DNA of 64,000 nucleotides from Spirirestis rafaelensis WJT71-NPBG6 (GTDB lineage: Bacteria > Cyanobacteriota > Cyanobacteriia > Cyanobacteriales > Nostocaceae). Each line of letters starts with the position of its first letter. Position 1 is the stretch's first letter. Positions 1 to 9,141 of the stretch are shown piece by piece. The notes under the pieces were generated by a model. It was not told the origin of the DNA and did not search any database. It was given only the letters and a program-made list of their open reading frames with translations. Where the stretch lies: positions 1 through 64,000 of the forward strand of contig JAHHID010000033.1 in NCBI GenBank assembly GCA_019359015.1, read 5' to 3'. The translations under genes were made by a program, and so were the position numbers.

Positions 1-68
1 TGTAGACGTTTCTTGAGTTCCTCTTCGCTCTCTGCGATTTCAATCTTGAACGGACGGCTCATGGGCAT
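1..68 (-). CDS. IS630-type transposase, N-terminal fragment (cut by window edge)
   Basis: Read on the minus strand from an ATG at 68, the first 22 codons give MPMSRPFKIEIAESEEELKK and continue off the left edge. This N-terminus, a SRPFKIEIAES block followed by an acidic/basic helix, resembles the start of the IS630-family helix-turn-helix transposases common in cyanobacteria. A second in-frame ATG lies two codons in. The DDE catalytic part would be outside the window, so activity cannot be judged. The call rests on recognising a short N-terminus and is only moderately secure. Confidence 0.5.
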   Translation of the reverse strand, partial: MPMSRPFKIEIAESEEELKKRL

Positions 69-589
69 CTAAAATTATTGAGTTTGTACTTGCCTATTAT
101 ATGCAGCTTCATATTAAATTGGTATAACTTGACAAAGCTGCAAGTGTTTAGCTGCCTCACGCCCTATTTTGACATAACTTCTCTATGTTGCATTTATCTG
201 CTTAAACTTAGATAAATCAAGTTTTACGACTGTATATCAACCATTAATTTGTGATTTTTAGAGTTATATCTAGTATTGAGCGATCGCATGTCTCAAACAA
301 GCATGATTTGTTTTGATGATAACTATCAATTTCTTCTAATCATCAAAAATCAAATATTCATGACTCATAGAATGATTTCTCCCTAAATAATCCCTAAATT
401 GCTTTTATGAGTTCGTAGTCATAACTTGAGTCCTCATATCATGAGATAAGGACTTCAGCCCTTACTACTAACATCTTTTATGATAAATAATTAAACCAAC
501 CCGACATTTTATCAATTATTCCCAATACTCGCCAGAGAATTAAAAATTGGCGACCCAAAAAGGATTTTTAATTCCCCACCTGCGTGTCG
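69..589. other. Intergenic region, no gene recognised
   Basis: About 520 bp of AT-rich sequence between the transposase fragment and chorismate lyase. I see no convincing open frame. One short inverted repeat (TGCAGCTT near 101-108 with AAGCTGCA near 136-144) lies close to the transposase start and could belong to the element's end or promoter. One HIP1-type octamer is present near 281. Confidence 0.4.
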
Positions 590-1219
590 CTAAACCTTAT
601 CATTGGTGGAACTTACCTGCATCGGTCCCAAATATTTTGTTAAATAAGGCGAAAAAACTTCATAAATTAAAGTCAGAGGCTGTCCATGATGCCAAAACAA
701 ATAGTGACGACCCCAAAAAGGTCCATTGACACCAAAACCTGACTGTAATGCATCTGAGTAACCGTAATAAATTCCTTGGACATCGCGATATAACTCTGTC
801 CGGAGACGAGCTAAACTAGCCCAAATAGGTAATGAACGGTTTTGCAAATACTCATCTACGTGAGAAGCTTCCCACCATGAGGTAGCATACGCTAATCTTT
901 GACCAGAAGCGGTACGTAGCCAGACTTGTCGTCGTAGTCGTGGTTCTGGGACGGCTTGAATTTGGTCGGGAGCATTATCTAAGTCTATGCCAATTAATGA
1001 CATGTCGATTACATCAACTTCCGTTGGCTCACCTGTAAGCAATTCTAAGTGCCGTGTTGGGGAGCCGTCACCTAAAAGTAGCATTTGCCAAGTCGGGGCT
1101 AGCTGAGTGTGAGGCAAACCTTTTTGAATTGTTTGTGCATTACCTTGCCAAATCGGCGAGAGACGATGCCAGCCGGCGGGTAATGTTAAGTTGTTTGTCG
1201 ATTTAAAAGTAGCAGTCAA
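590..1219 (-). CDS. Chorismate lyase, cyanobacterial UbiC-type (DUF98 family)
   Basis: This 209-residue protein matches the cyanobacterial chorismate lyase/DUF98 family. Typical features are the N-terminal LPAGWHRLSPIWQG segment, the central VRLRRQVWL-like strand (here PRLRRQVWLRTASGQ) and the C-terminal YGYSDALQSGFG and FWGRHYLFWHHGQPL blocks. The family makes 4-hydroxybenzoate and pyruvate from chorismate, the first committed step to the plastoquinone head group in cyanobacteria. It is soluble and cytoplasmic with no signal peptide. Length is normal for the family. It is transcribed leftward, downstream of tRNA-Leu, from which a strong hairpin separates it. The start used is the ATG at 1219; no other close start fits better. 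Confidence 0.85.
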   Translation of the reverse strand: MTATFKSTNNLTLPAGWHRLSPIWQGNAQTIQKGLPHTQLAPTWQMLLLGDGSPTRHLELLTGEPTEVDVIDMSLIGIDLDNAPDQIQAVPEPRLRRQVWLRTASGQRLAYATSWWEASHVDEYLQNRSLPIWASLARLRTELYRDVQGIYYGYSDALQSGFGVNGPFWGRHYLFWHHGQPLTLIYEVFSPYLTKYLGPMQVSSTNDKV

Positions 1220-1291
1220 GGTTTTTTACAAAACTTTACCTATCTATATAAAAGCATAAAAAATCAGCGTTAGGTTCAGAGTCGATAGTTT

Positions 1292-1335
1292 AAAGGTCAA
1301 CAATTAATGTTTTTAAGCATTAACTGTTGACCTTT
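1292..1335 (-). terminator. Long hairpin downstream of tRNA-Leu
   Basis: An inverted repeat with 18-bp arms (1292-1309 and 1318-1335, one mismatch) and an 8-base loop lies about 30 bp downstream of the tRNA and 73 bp upstream of chorismate lyase. The long stem fits a transcription terminator or processing signal for the tRNA transcript. No long U tract follows, so it could also be an interspersed palindrome. Confidence 0.5.
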
Positions 1336-1365
1336 AACTTTTAACTATTGACACTAAGTAAAAAA

Positions 1366-1446
1366 TGCGGATGGCGAGACTCGAACTCGCAAGGCAAAGC
1401 CACACGCACCTCAAGCGTGCGCGTATACCAATTCCGCCACATCCGC
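1366..1446 (-). tRNA. tRNA-Leu (anticodon GAG)
   Basis: The minus strand folds as a class II (long variable arm) tRNA. The 7-bp acceptor stem GCGGATG pairs with CATCCGC, followed by discriminator A. The anticodon loop TTGAGGT sits in a GCACGC/GCGTGT-type stem and gives anticodon GAG (Leu, CUC/CUU codons). A GTTCGAGTC T-loop and a long variable arm, as expected for tRNA-Leu, are present. The CCA end is not encoded. Length is 81 nt. Confidence 0.95.
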
Positions 1447-1895
1447 ATAAGTTCTCTGAAGATAGAATATAGCATAAAAAAACAAATATAGTAAAGTAAG
1501 AGCTAATTTCCTAAAAATTTAATTTATTTAAGTGTACGGATTCAGAAATTTTCCGAATGCGGATATCAGACTGACAGAAATTTAGCAGTTGCACAAGAGA
1601 TATTAAATGGGGTGTGGCGAGAACTGCTCCCAATTTGCTTCCACCTACCGTCCGTAAGTGGAACGCACACAGAAGCGCTCTTACTGCCTTGACTCGGCAA
1701 ACTGACATAGATTTATAGCATTCGTGTTGCTAATCTAGTTAAGACCCGTAGAGGTAGGCAGCCAGATCCTTCTCGCAACGCTCAAAGGATGAGGCTTGGG
1801 AATCTCCTGTCATAATTTGAAATAACACGAAAGCATTGTTTCAAATTGGATAGGAGAGAATGTCAATCTACTGGTACTGATATCGAAGCTAGAAG
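1447..1895. other. Intergenic region, no gene recognised
   Basis: About 450 bp between the tRNA (leftward) and accC (rightward). A 65-codon frame on the minus strand (1511-1708) has no ribosome site, no recognisable motif and unlikely composition, so I do not call it. The right part, 1800-1895, presumably holds the accC promoter, and an AGGAG-like site (TAGGAGAG at about 1851) lies about 40 bp upstream of the ATG. Confidence 0.4.
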
Positions 1896-3242
1896 ATGAA
1901 GTTTGATAAAATATTAATTGCCAATCGGGGAGAAATTGCGCTTCGCATTCTCCGTGCCTGTGAGGAAATGGGGATTGCTACTGTTGCAGTTCACTCTACA
2001 GTTGATCGTAATGCTCTCCACGTCCAGCTTGCCGATGAAGCGGTTTGCATTGGCGAACCTGCCAGCGCTAAAAGTTATTTGAATATTCCCAATATTATTG
2101 CTGCGGCACTGACGCGCAATGCAAGCGCTATTCATCCGGGTTATGGCTTTTTGTCAGAAAATGCAAGGTTTGCAGAAATTTGTGCAGATCATCATATTGC
2201 ATTTATTGGTCCATCTCCCGAAGCGATTCGCTTAATGGGGGATAAATCCACGGCAAAAGAAACCATGCAAAAAGCCGGGGTTCCGACTGTACCGGGTAGT
2301 GATGGGCTGGTAGAGTCTGAGGAAGATGGATTAGCGATCGCCAAAGATATTGGCTATCCAGTTATGGTCAAAGCCACCGCGGGTGGTGGTGGACGCGGTA
2401 TGCGTCTGGTGCGCGACGAAAGCGAATTCGTCAAACTTTTTCTAGCCGCTCAAGGCGAAGCCGGAGCTGCTTTTGGTAATTCTGGCGTTTATATAGAAAA
2501 ATTTATTGAGCGTCCTCGCCACATTGAATTTCAAATTTTGGCGGATAACTATGGTAATGTTATCCACCTAGGCGAACGGGATTGCTCAATTCAGCGTCGC
2601 AATCAAAAGTTACTAGAAGAAGCACCCAGCCCTGCTCTAGACCCAGATTTGCGAGAGAAAATGGGAGAAGCTGCCGTAAAAGCTGCTCATTTCATTAACT
2701 TTAGTGGCGCAGGCACTATCGAGTTTCTCTTGGATAAATCCGGTAAATTCTACTTTATGGAAATGAACACCCGGATTCAAGTTGAACATCCAGTTACGGA
2801 GATGATTACGGGCATAGACTTGGTTTGCGAACAAATTCGCATTGCTCAAGGGGAAAGACTTAAGCTCAACCAAGAGCAAGTAGTGTTGCGGGGTCATGCG
2901 ATCGAATGTCGCATCAACGCCGAAGACCCCGACCATGACTTTCGCCCAGCCCCCGGACGTATCAGCGGCTATCTCCCCCCTGGAGGTCCTGGTGTTCGCA
3001 TAGATTCCCACGTTTACACCGATTACCAAATTCCTCCCTATTACGATTCGCTCATCGGCAAATTAATTGTTTGGGGACCAGACCGCCAGACAGCTATTAA
3101 CCGCATGAAACGGGCATTACGCGAATGTGCAATTACCGGACTACCTACAACTATCGGCTTTCATCAAAAGATTATGGAAAATCCCCAGTTTTTGGAAGGT
3201 AATGTTTACACCAGTTTTGTACAGGAGATGAACAATAGCTAG
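1896..3242 (+). CDS. accC: Acetyl-CoA carboxylase, biotin carboxylase subunit
   Basis: This 448-residue protein is a full-length biotin carboxylase. It has the N-terminal domain [20 protein letters not shown], an ATP-grasp domain with the glycine-rich lid [12 protein letters not shown] (about residues 160-170), and the catalytic/ATP-binding [14 protein letters not shown] block (about 288-301). A C-terminal carboxylase domain contains INAEDP. It carboxylates the biotin of BCCP using ATP and bicarbonate, the first half-reaction of fatty acid synthesis, in the cytoplasm. accB is not adjacent, which is usual in cyanobacteria. The gene faces YggT convergently. No damage is seen. Confidence 0.97.
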   Translation: MKFDKILIANRGEIALRILRACEEMGIATVAVHSTVDRNALHVQLADEAVCIGEPASAKSYLNIPNIIAAALTRNASAIHPGYGFLSENARFAEICADHHIAFIGPSPEAIRLMGDKSTAKETMQKAGVPTVPGSDGLVESEEDGLAIAKDIGYPVMVKATAGGGGRGMRLVRDESEFVKLFLAAQGEAGAAFGNSGVYIEKFIERPRHIEFQILADNYGNVIHLGERDCSIQRRNQKLLEEAPSPALDPDLREKMGEAAVKAAHFINFSGAGTIEFLLDKSGKFYFMEMNTRIQVEHPVTEMITGIDLVCEQIRIAQGERLKLNQEQVVLRGHAIECRINAEDPDHDFRPAPGRISGYLPPGGPGVRIDSHVYTDYQIPPYYDSLIGKLIVWGPDRQTAINRMKRALRECAITGLPTTIGFHQKIMENPQFLEGNVYTSFVQEMNNS

Positions 3243-3358
3243 GGACTAGGGGCTAGGGATTGGGGATTGGGGACTAGGGACTGGGGATTGGGGACTAGGA
3301 AAAGAATAATTACCAATGCCCTATGCCCCATGCCCCATGTCCTATGCCCAATCCCAGA
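3243..3358. repeat. Heptanucleotide tandem repeats between accC and yggT
   Basis: Immediately after the accC stop, degenerate tandem heptamers of the GGGGATT/GGGACTA type run for about 60 bp, followed by ATGCCCC/ATGCCCA-type heptamers. This is the short tandemly repeated repetitive (STRR) class known from filamentous cyanobacteria. It fills the gap between two convergent genes and probably has no coding role. Confidence 0.8.
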
Positions 3359-3649
3359 CTATACACGAGACATCATGGTCAGCAACCCTTGCTGACCAAG
3401 AAGAATTTCTCGCAGCAGACTGAGAATCCCTACCCAAATAATGGGGGTAATGTCTACTCCGCCTATGGGTTGTACAAGCTTTCGCAATGGCACTAAGAAC
3501 GGTTCTGTGGGCCAAGCTATTAAATTAAAGGGCAAACGATTTAAATCTACTTGGGGATACCAGGTAAGAATTATCCGGAAAATAAACAACAATATCATCA
3601 GTCCTAATACTAGACCGAGAATCCAAGCAGTAAGGTTAACACCAGTCAT
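3359..3649 (-). CDS. YggT family membrane protein (Ycf19-like)
   Basis: A 96-residue integral membrane protein with two hydrophobic segments: residues about 8-28 (WILGLVLGLMILLFIFRIIL) and about 65-85 (VDITPIIWVGILSLLREIL). A conserved WYPQVDLNRLPF..I..PTEPFLVPLRKL block lies between them and is the YggT/Ycf19 signature. Family members act in thylakoid or plasma membrane organisation and cytochrome maturation in phototrophs; the exact role here is not visible. Length is normal. It is convergent with accC. Confidence 0.9.
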   Translation of the reverse strand: MTGVNLTAWILGLVLGLMILLFIFRIILTWYPQVDLNRLPFNLIAWPTEPFLVPLRKLVQPIGGVDITPIIWVGILSLLREILLGQQGLLTMMSRV

Positions 3650-4019
3650 CGGTTTGAGCTACTCTCCGTGTGCATAAGAAAAAATTTTAAGCTTTGTAAA
3701 GCACTATCTATAATTTTTATTTTAATCACTGATGGTAATTTATACTAAAAGGCTGCCACCTTGTAATGGTATCCTGATAGGGACTCAGTTGATTGGCTGC
3801 TCCTAACTTTGGGTGTTTATAATATTTTATCTGAATGCAAAGCGCCATAACTAGAAGCTTTGACCTGTCGGCATGGTCAGATAACCGAACACCTTACGCA
3901 GTTAATTTAATTATTTGTTAAGTCTGTCACCAAGTTTAGGAGTTAATGGTTGGAGGCTTTTCAAGGAACTGATACAACATTAGAATTATGATGAAGAGTG
4001 TAACAAAAGGTTAGAATCT

Positions 4020-4136
4020 ATGACCCCTTCTTTAGCAAATTTCCTTTGGAGTCTTCTGTTGGGTGGAGTAATTGTCGTTGTTCCGGCGACTGTTGGTCTG
4101 ATTTTTATTAGCCAAAAAGATAAAATCCAGCGTTAA
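4020..4136 (+). CDS. psbX: Photosystem II reaction centre protein PsbX
   Basis: This 38-codon frame begins at the ATG at 4020 and encodes [20 protein letters not shown], then a [12 protein letters not shown] segment and a short basic tail. It is a single-span membrane protein that matches cyanobacterial PsbX in length, in the SLANFLWSL start and in the ISQKDKIQR end. PsbX is a low-mass subunit near cytochrome b559 of PSII, involved in quinone exchange. It stands alone, transcribed rightward, with about 230 bp to the next gene. Confidence 0.95.
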   Translation: MTPSLANFLWSLLLGGVIVVVPATVGLIFISQKDKIQR

Positions 4137-4264
4137 GAACGCTTGCATGAGTCGGTTTGACTCTGACAAGCAATTGTTTGTAAGCTAAATGCCTGGTTGT
4201 AATAGGAACATCGATTCCTTAAATGCGAGTGAAAGGTATACTTAGCTAGCAGACACATGTTTTG

Positions 4265-4298
4265 AATGTAGAGATGCGAGATTTCGTGTCTCTACATT
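4265..4298. repeat. Interspersed palindrome of the GTAGAGA...TCTCTAC type
   Basis: Perfect 10-bp arms (AATGTAGAGA at 4265-4274 and TCTCTACATT at 4289-4298) flank a 14-base loop. Related hairpins occur at 8501-8528 and 50998-51027, so it is an interspersed repeat. Here it may also terminate the psbX transcript. Confidence 0.6.
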
Positions 4299-4366
4299 AA
4301 TATTTTGTTCCTGATTAGACTAATGATTTTAATCGCTAACATAGATGTGATATTAGGAAAATACCA

Positions 4367-5269
4367 ATGATAAATTTTGGGCTGAACTCAGCCAGTTTCC
4401 TGGCTCAGGTAAATGTGGGAGCAACTCCAGCCACTTTCCTAGGAATTTTCCTGGCTGTGGCTGGGGCAGCTCTGTATTTTCTCCGCTCTGTGCGTCCAGA
4501 ACTGTCAAGAGACCAAGATATATTTTTTGCAGCGGTGGGCTTGCTGTGCGGTTTTATTCTTATCTTCCAAGGATGGCGTCTAGACCCGATTTTGCAATTT
4601 GGTCAGCTACTTTTGGTTGGTACAACTGTGTTTTTCGCAGTTGAAAGTATTCGCTTGCGGGGTATTGCGACTGAGCAAGCCAAGCGGAATACCAAAATTG
4701 TCGATGATGGTCGAGATGTCAGCGAAAACTATTCTTATAATCGGCGCTATAAGGCTGAGGTGGATGCAGAGCTAGAACCACTGCCTTATGATGATTATGA
4801 GGCGGAACGTCCCCGTGCTCGGATTCGGGGTAGTAAAGACGATCGCTCATCTCGAGATGATTATTACACTGATGAAGCACCACGTCGTTCAGAACGCCGT
4901 AATAATCGCGAAAGACCAGAAACCACAGACAAACCACGTCGCCCTAGTTCTCGGCGTCCTGTAAATCGTACCCCAGAAAGAACTGAGGATGATGAATGGG
5001 CTTCTTCTTCTCGGCAAAAAGTTGATGATTGGGACAATGCTGGTGAGGTGAGAAAGCCTCCGCGTCGTGGTGGTAATAATACTAATTCCCGCCCAGAAAC
5101 TCGCACTGAAGATGAGACTCCCAGAGCAAGAAGAAGGCGCTCGCCTAATGACTCACCTGTACGTAGAGAACGGGATGATGATGAAGCAACGCCAACTGAA
5201 TACGTAGATTACAAACCTCTTGAGCAGCCGGATGAATCGGATAATTCGACTAAATTTGATGATATTTAA
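4367..5269 (+). CDS. ycf66: Ycf66 family protein
   Basis: This 300-residue protein has an N-terminal Ycf66 domain (about residues 1-100) with three hydrophobic stretches: GIFLAVAGAALYFLRSVRPE, DIFFAAVGLLCGFILIFQGW and GQLLLVGTTVFFAVESIRLRG. A roughly 200-residue tail of very low complexity follows, rich in Arg, Asp and Glu (repeated RR, DD, PRR, ERR). The tail is probably disordered and charge-patterned. Ycf66 is conserved in cyanobacteria and some plastids; its function is unknown to me. It lies rightward, 14 bp before the first TolB-like gene, so they may be co-transcribed. Confidence 0.9.
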   Translation: MINFGLNSASFLAQVNVGATPATFLGIFLAVAGAALYFLRSVRPELSRDQDIFFAAVGLLCGFILIFQGWRLDPILQFGQLLLVGTTVFFAVESIRLRGIATEQAKRNTKIVDDGRDVSENYSYNRRYKAEVDAELEPLPYDDYEAERPRARIRGSKDDRSSRDDYYTDEAPRRSERRNNRERPETTDKPRRPSSRRPVNRTPERTEDDEWASSSRQKVDDWDNAGEVRKPPRRGGNNTNSRPETRTEDETPRARRRRSPNDSPVRRERDDDEATPTEYVDYKPLEQPDESDNSTKFDDI

Positions 5270-5283
5270 TAAAGCTTAGGTGA

Positions 5284-5883
5284 ATGTCGCAATTTTTGCG
5301 ACGAACAACATTTGAGGTGACAAAATTTACACCGATAATTTGGCTCCAAAGACGGTTTTATTGGAGTCTTATCTTTAGCTTCACAAGCTTACTTGTATCC
5401 TGCAATTCCAGCGTTATCCCCATTGGTTCTAATTCCCTCAACAGTCGCTACACTGAAGAGCAACCAAGTTTGAGTGGAAATGGTCGCTTTTTGGCGTTTG
5501 TATCAAATCGGAATGGTGTTCACCAAGTACTGGTGTATGACTTGCAACAGCAACAATTTATTCCGACACCGCGCTTAAACCGAGCGGATACAATTGCTGA
5601 AAGTCCTAGTTTAAGCTACACAGGGCGCTATATTGCTTACATTACTAGCGACCAAGGTAGACCAGTTGTGGCACTTTATGATCGCGCTACGCAGCAATCG
5701 CAAATCCTCACCCCAATCTATCGCGGTTGGATCAGAAATCCTCATCTCAGTCCAGACGGACGTTATGTTGTATTTGAAACCGCTAGCCGTGGTCAGTGGG
5801 ATATTGAAGTACTAGACCGGGGACCAAATATTGAGTTAGATATTCCTAATGGTGCAACTGTGCCTGCACCGTCAGGGCAATAG
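5284..5883 (+). CDS. TolB-like beta-propeller lipoprotein (first of a pair)
   Basis: A 199-residue protein with a basic N-terminus, a hydrophobic stretch (about 25-40) and a lipobox-like LLVSCNSS, so probably a lipoprotein. It then has three PD40/WD40-like TolB repeats: LSGNGRFLAFVSNR, LSYTGRYIAYITSD and LSPDGRYVVFETAS, each followed by a YD/LD turn. It is too short for a full propeller (TolB is about 430 residues). It is a paralogue of the next gene with the same repeat count. Such small TolB-like proteins are common in cyanobacteria; the role is unknown. It starts 14 bp after ycf66. Confidence 0.75.
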   Translation: MSQFLRRTTFEVTKFTPIIWLQRRFYWSLIFSFTSLLVSCNSSVIPIGSNSLNSRYTEEQPSLSGNGRFLAFVSNRNGVHQVLVYDLQQQQFIPTPRLNRADTIAESPSLSYTGRYIAYITSDQGRPVVALYDRATQQSQILTPIYRGWIRNPHLSPDGRYVVFETASRGQWDIEVLDRGPNIELDIPNGATVPAPSGQ

Positions 5884-5998
5884 GGAGATGGGGCATGGGA
5901 TTTTAAAGAGGGGAAAAGGTTAAAGGGCAAAGGGAAAAGGAATAAAAAGTTTTTCCCCTCCTGAAATTTCCCATTGCCCATTGCCCAATGACTAATAT

Positions 5999-6511
5999 AT
6001 GAAACGCTCTATTTTTATACCTGTGTTGGCATTAACAGGCTTATTGAGTGGCTGTGCTGGCTATCCTCGCCTGTTAAATTACCCTTTTGATCCGGGGGGT
6101 AGAAGTCTTAACAGTTCAGCTTCGGAATTAAATCCGCAAATTTCGGGTAGGTATATTGTTTTTAGTACCGATCGCCGGGGTAGCCAGGATGTGTACATGT
6201 TTGATATGGTGACTCGCAATTTAATTGATTTGCCTGGTTTAAATTCCTTGGATGCGATCGCTTCTCATCCTAGTGCTTCCGATGATGGTCGTTTTATTGT
6301 CTTTGTAGCTTCTCGTCAAGGGCGATCGGCTATATTTCTCTATGACCGGGAAACGCGTCAATCACGCAATTTGACAGCTGATCTTCAAGCGGAAGTCCGC
6401 AACCCCACAATTAGCGCTGATGGCAGTAGAATCTCCTTTGAGTCTAGTTTCAATGGACAGTGGGATATTTTTGTCTATGACCGTTCTGGACAGCGTTTGA
6501 ATATACCTTAA
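5999..6511 (+). CDS. TolB-like beta-propeller lipoprotein (second of a pair)
   Basis: A 170-residue protein that begins MKRSIFIPVLALTGLLSGCA, a clear lipoprotein signal with the lipobox LSGC. Three PD40-like repeats follow: ISGRYIVFSTDRRGSQDVYM, SDDGRFIVFVASRQGRSAIF and SADGSRISFESSFNGQWDIF. The last repeat shares GQWDI..YDR with the upstream paralogue (GQWDIEVLDR), so the pair arose by tandem duplication. Heptamer-type repeat sequence fills the 115 bp between them. It likely sits in the periplasm or outer membrane; the partner is unknown. Confidence 0.75.
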   Translation: MKRSIFIPVLALTGLLSGCAGYPRLLNYPFDPGGRSLNSSASELNPQISGRYIVFSTDRRGSQDVYMFDMVTRNLIDLPGLNSLDAIASHPSASDDGRFIVFVASRQGRSAIFLYDRETRQSRNLTADLQAEVRNPTISADGSRISFESSFNGQWDIFVYDRSGQRLNIP

Positions 6512-6669
6512 GAATTGTATTGGGAAGTGGGGATAACAAGACAGGGAGAGGAAGAGCGCCAGTGGGGAGATGACGAACGTTATTCGCCTTGGTCTGGGCA
6601 AGGAAACAAATGCATCCCTCCTAGACAAGGAAGAATTTCCTTCCTCTACTCCCCCGCTTGCCCTAGTCG

Positions 6670-7680
6670 CTACTCTTTAGTCGCTAGTCCCTCTTGTTGA
6701 ACAGCTTCGATAAGCGATCGCACTTGTTGAGCTCCTTCTGAAGACTCAAATGATAGTGGGAATTTACCCCTAGCTATCATTCGCATCCCCAACGGTACAA
6801 TACTGAGCAACCCTGTCAAGTCTTTAAAGTAATTACCGACTACATGTAAGCCAAATTTACGTTCATCAATCCAGCCACCTTCTTTCACCAAATCGACTAA
6901 TACTTTACGGTGGCGAATTGAACGGCTGTCGGCTACTTGTTTGTGTTCCAGAATTTCCTGTTTAATTTTAGTGATTTGTTCGAGTGGTGCTACATCCATC
7001 GGACAAACTGAATCGCAATAAAGACAACGAGTACAGCCCCAAACGCCTTTAGTACCTTCGTTGTAATTTTCTAATCGAGTTTCAGTTTCGCCATCGCGCA
7101 AGTCTGCGACCATGCGGTAAGCTTTGGCAAGAGCATGAGGTCCAACAAAGTCTGAGTTGACTTCACGGGCATTGCATTCAGAGTAGCAAGCTCCACACAT
7201 AATACAATTGCCAGTTTGATCGAGAAGCGATCGCTCTTGTGGTGTTTGCAAAAATTCTCTTTCTGGAACTTGTCGTGCTGCTGCACTGACATAAGGAGCA
7301 ACCGCCTCTAAGTTATCCCAAAAACTGCTCATATCCACAACTAAATCTTTAATCACGGGCATATTACCCAACGGGGCGATCATGATTTCGGGAATAGCAT
7401 TTGCGTTACTTCCTGGCGTTGAGATATTTTGTAATTTGGCAATTTCGCTCTTGAGATTTTCCTTACACGCTAAAGCCGAACGCCCATTGATTCGTATGGC
7501 GCAGCTACCACAAATAGTATTGCGACAATTTTTGCGATACGCTAAAGTCCCATCTTGCTCCCACTTAATCTGATTGAGACAATCCAGGATTGTATTGCTC
7601 GGTTCTGCCTCTAAGCGGTAAATTTGTACAACTGGGGATGAATTTTCTGTCTGCCGAATGACCTTAAAAAGAACTTCCAT
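6670..7680 (-). CDS. sdhB: Succinate dehydrogenase / fumarate reductase iron-sulfur subunit
   Basis: The product is 336 residues from the ATG at 7680; a TTG three codons earlier is less likely. The N-terminal plant-type [2Fe-2S] domain has CRNTICGSCAIRING plus a downstream Cys (ALACKEN). A C-terminal dicluster ferredoxin domain has CIMCGACYSECNAR and CTRCLYCDSVCP. The protein is longer than the classical 240-270 residues because of a C-terminal extension, as in other cyanobacterial SdhB proteins. It passes electrons from succinate oxidation to plastoquinone at the membrane. sdhA is not adjacent. All Cys ligands appear present. Confidence 0.93.
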   Translation of the reverse strand: MEVLFKVIRQTENSSPVVQIYRLEAEPSNTILDCLNQIKWEQDGTLAYRKNCRNTICGSCAIRINGRSALACKENLKSEIAKLQNISTPGSNANAIPEIMIAPLGNMPVIKDLVVDMSSFWDNLEAVAPYVSAAARQVPEREFLQTPQERSLLDQTGNCIMCGACYSECNAREVNSDFVGPHALAKAYRMVADLRDGETETRLENYNEGTKGVWGCTRCLYCDSVCPMDVAPLEQITKIKQEILEHKQVADSRSIRHRKVLVDLVKEGGWIDERKFGLHVVGNYFKDLTGLLSIVPLGMRMIARGKFPLSFESSEGAQQVRSLIEAVQQEGLATKE

Positions 7681-9141
7681 TTCCACCAACCAAAGTCTTA
7701 AAATTATCTCGCCTGACTAGTAAATCATGAGTACATGCATATTCCTTGCACTCATTGACCCATACTCATATTGCCCTTAATTCAAAGCCAGGTGTTAATT
7801 GACTGATGATAAAAGAGCTACTGATTATACTTCAAGGATAACTATAAAAATCTTAGTTCTTTAAATGCCGATTGGAACTCGCGCGATCGCCTCAACCTCT
7901 GTCCTTACTTGGAAAATCGAGATCTAACTATATGTTAATCTCCACCAAAGACAATCCATAGATACAAAAATCCCTCTAAAGATGGCTAAACGATATTTTT
8001 TTAGTTATATAGAATTGTTAAAGCTTGTAATAAATATCTCCATTTGGCGATAATTTTTTTCCAGGACTGCGGTCCACAAGAAGGACAACTACGGTGTTGC
8101 CTTTGGGAAATTAAGAAAAGTTTCGAGCTACGTCACTTGTCAAAACTCCGTCTGTAAATTAGATGAATTTTTATAAAAGCTCTCGGCTAATAACGAATGA
8201 TTGGTAATCAAGCTGGAAGACCGCAGTTTTGCGTTCAGAAAATCTCCGCTGCAAACTTCCTCAAAATCGTACCATTTTTACCCAACGGCAATAAAGCGCT
8301 CCTGAAAATAGTCACCGCTTTTTGTTTCCCTAGGGGAGGGATTTAGATAAAAGTAATTTGGCAACTTTAATTCAAAAATAAACAACAATTTTGCTATTAT
8401 TAGTCCATGCTAGTATTTAATATAAAATTACGAGGTAACAAAACCACTAGAAATAGCCGTCCAATTTGCGGCTGTTATTATAGTTTTGTTTCTTTGTAAT
8501 GTAGAGAGGTGAAATTTATCATCTCTACTGGCAGGATAAAAGGGTGTACGTCTATAGAACGGTATGTAAATACTATGCTGTTCTAAAAAACGCTCAGACG
8601 AGGAAGAGGAAAACCTTACTACTCATGAGCAACAAAGGCTAACGCTAAAACTGAAAAGCCTGCATTTTAGATTGGTCTACGACTTATTTCTAGTAGTAGA
8701 ACCCACACAATTTGTAAAGGTGGCTTAAGATTAGACCGCGGTATTAGCGCCAAAAGAGAAAATTATTTCACTAGACGATGGCAAATAATGCTTAACAATG
8801 CCGTACACTTACCGAAATTAATGCCTGTGACAACCATAACCTCTAATCTCTTGTGTGCCTTCATAATAGAACGGCAATAAACAAATAACTCTGAGCGGCA
8901 GATGCAAGCTGTTCGGAAGTTAGATGCTGGAAACAAGAGTTGAGAGTGAAGAACATCTACACGGCAAACTCTTTGGATAATCTACACTACTTTTTCCCTT
9001 GGATCTTATGGTTCTTATAAGCAGGAATTCACCTCTTATCCTAGGGTTTTGAGTAGCTTTGTACAGGTGTCAAAAAGCCAAATACTGGCATGAGACAATA
9101 TCGTTTATCAGTTTGGAGAGACTAAGGATAATTTGAGCGTA
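7681..9141. other. Long gene-free region upstream of the cyAbrB gene
   Basis: About 1.46 kb without a credible open frame on either strand and without a tRNA, tmRNA, RNase P or SRP RNA that I can recognise. It holds at least one GTAGAGA-type hairpin (8501-8528) and a small AATAGCCG/CGGCTGTT inverted repeat near 8452-8478. The right end must contain the promoter of the cyAbrB gene. It may hide a small RNA or decayed genes. Confidence 0.4.
8501..8528. repeat. Interspersed palindrome of the GTAGAGA...TCTCTAC type
   Basis: Arms GTAGAGA (8501-8507) and TCTCTAC (8522-8528) flank a 14-base loop, the same loop length as the copy at 4265-4298. The loop is AT-rich and the arms beyond 7 bp do not pair well. 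Confidence 0.5.

Noticed and set aside
547-729. 60-codon plus-strand frame over the 3' end of chorismate lyase
   Set aside because: It lies antisense within a well-recognised gene, has no ribosome site and no recognisable motif.
1511-1708. 65-codon minus-strand frame between tRNA-Leu and accC
   Set aside because: No ribosome site, no conserved-looking segment; composition looks like translated noncoding DNA.
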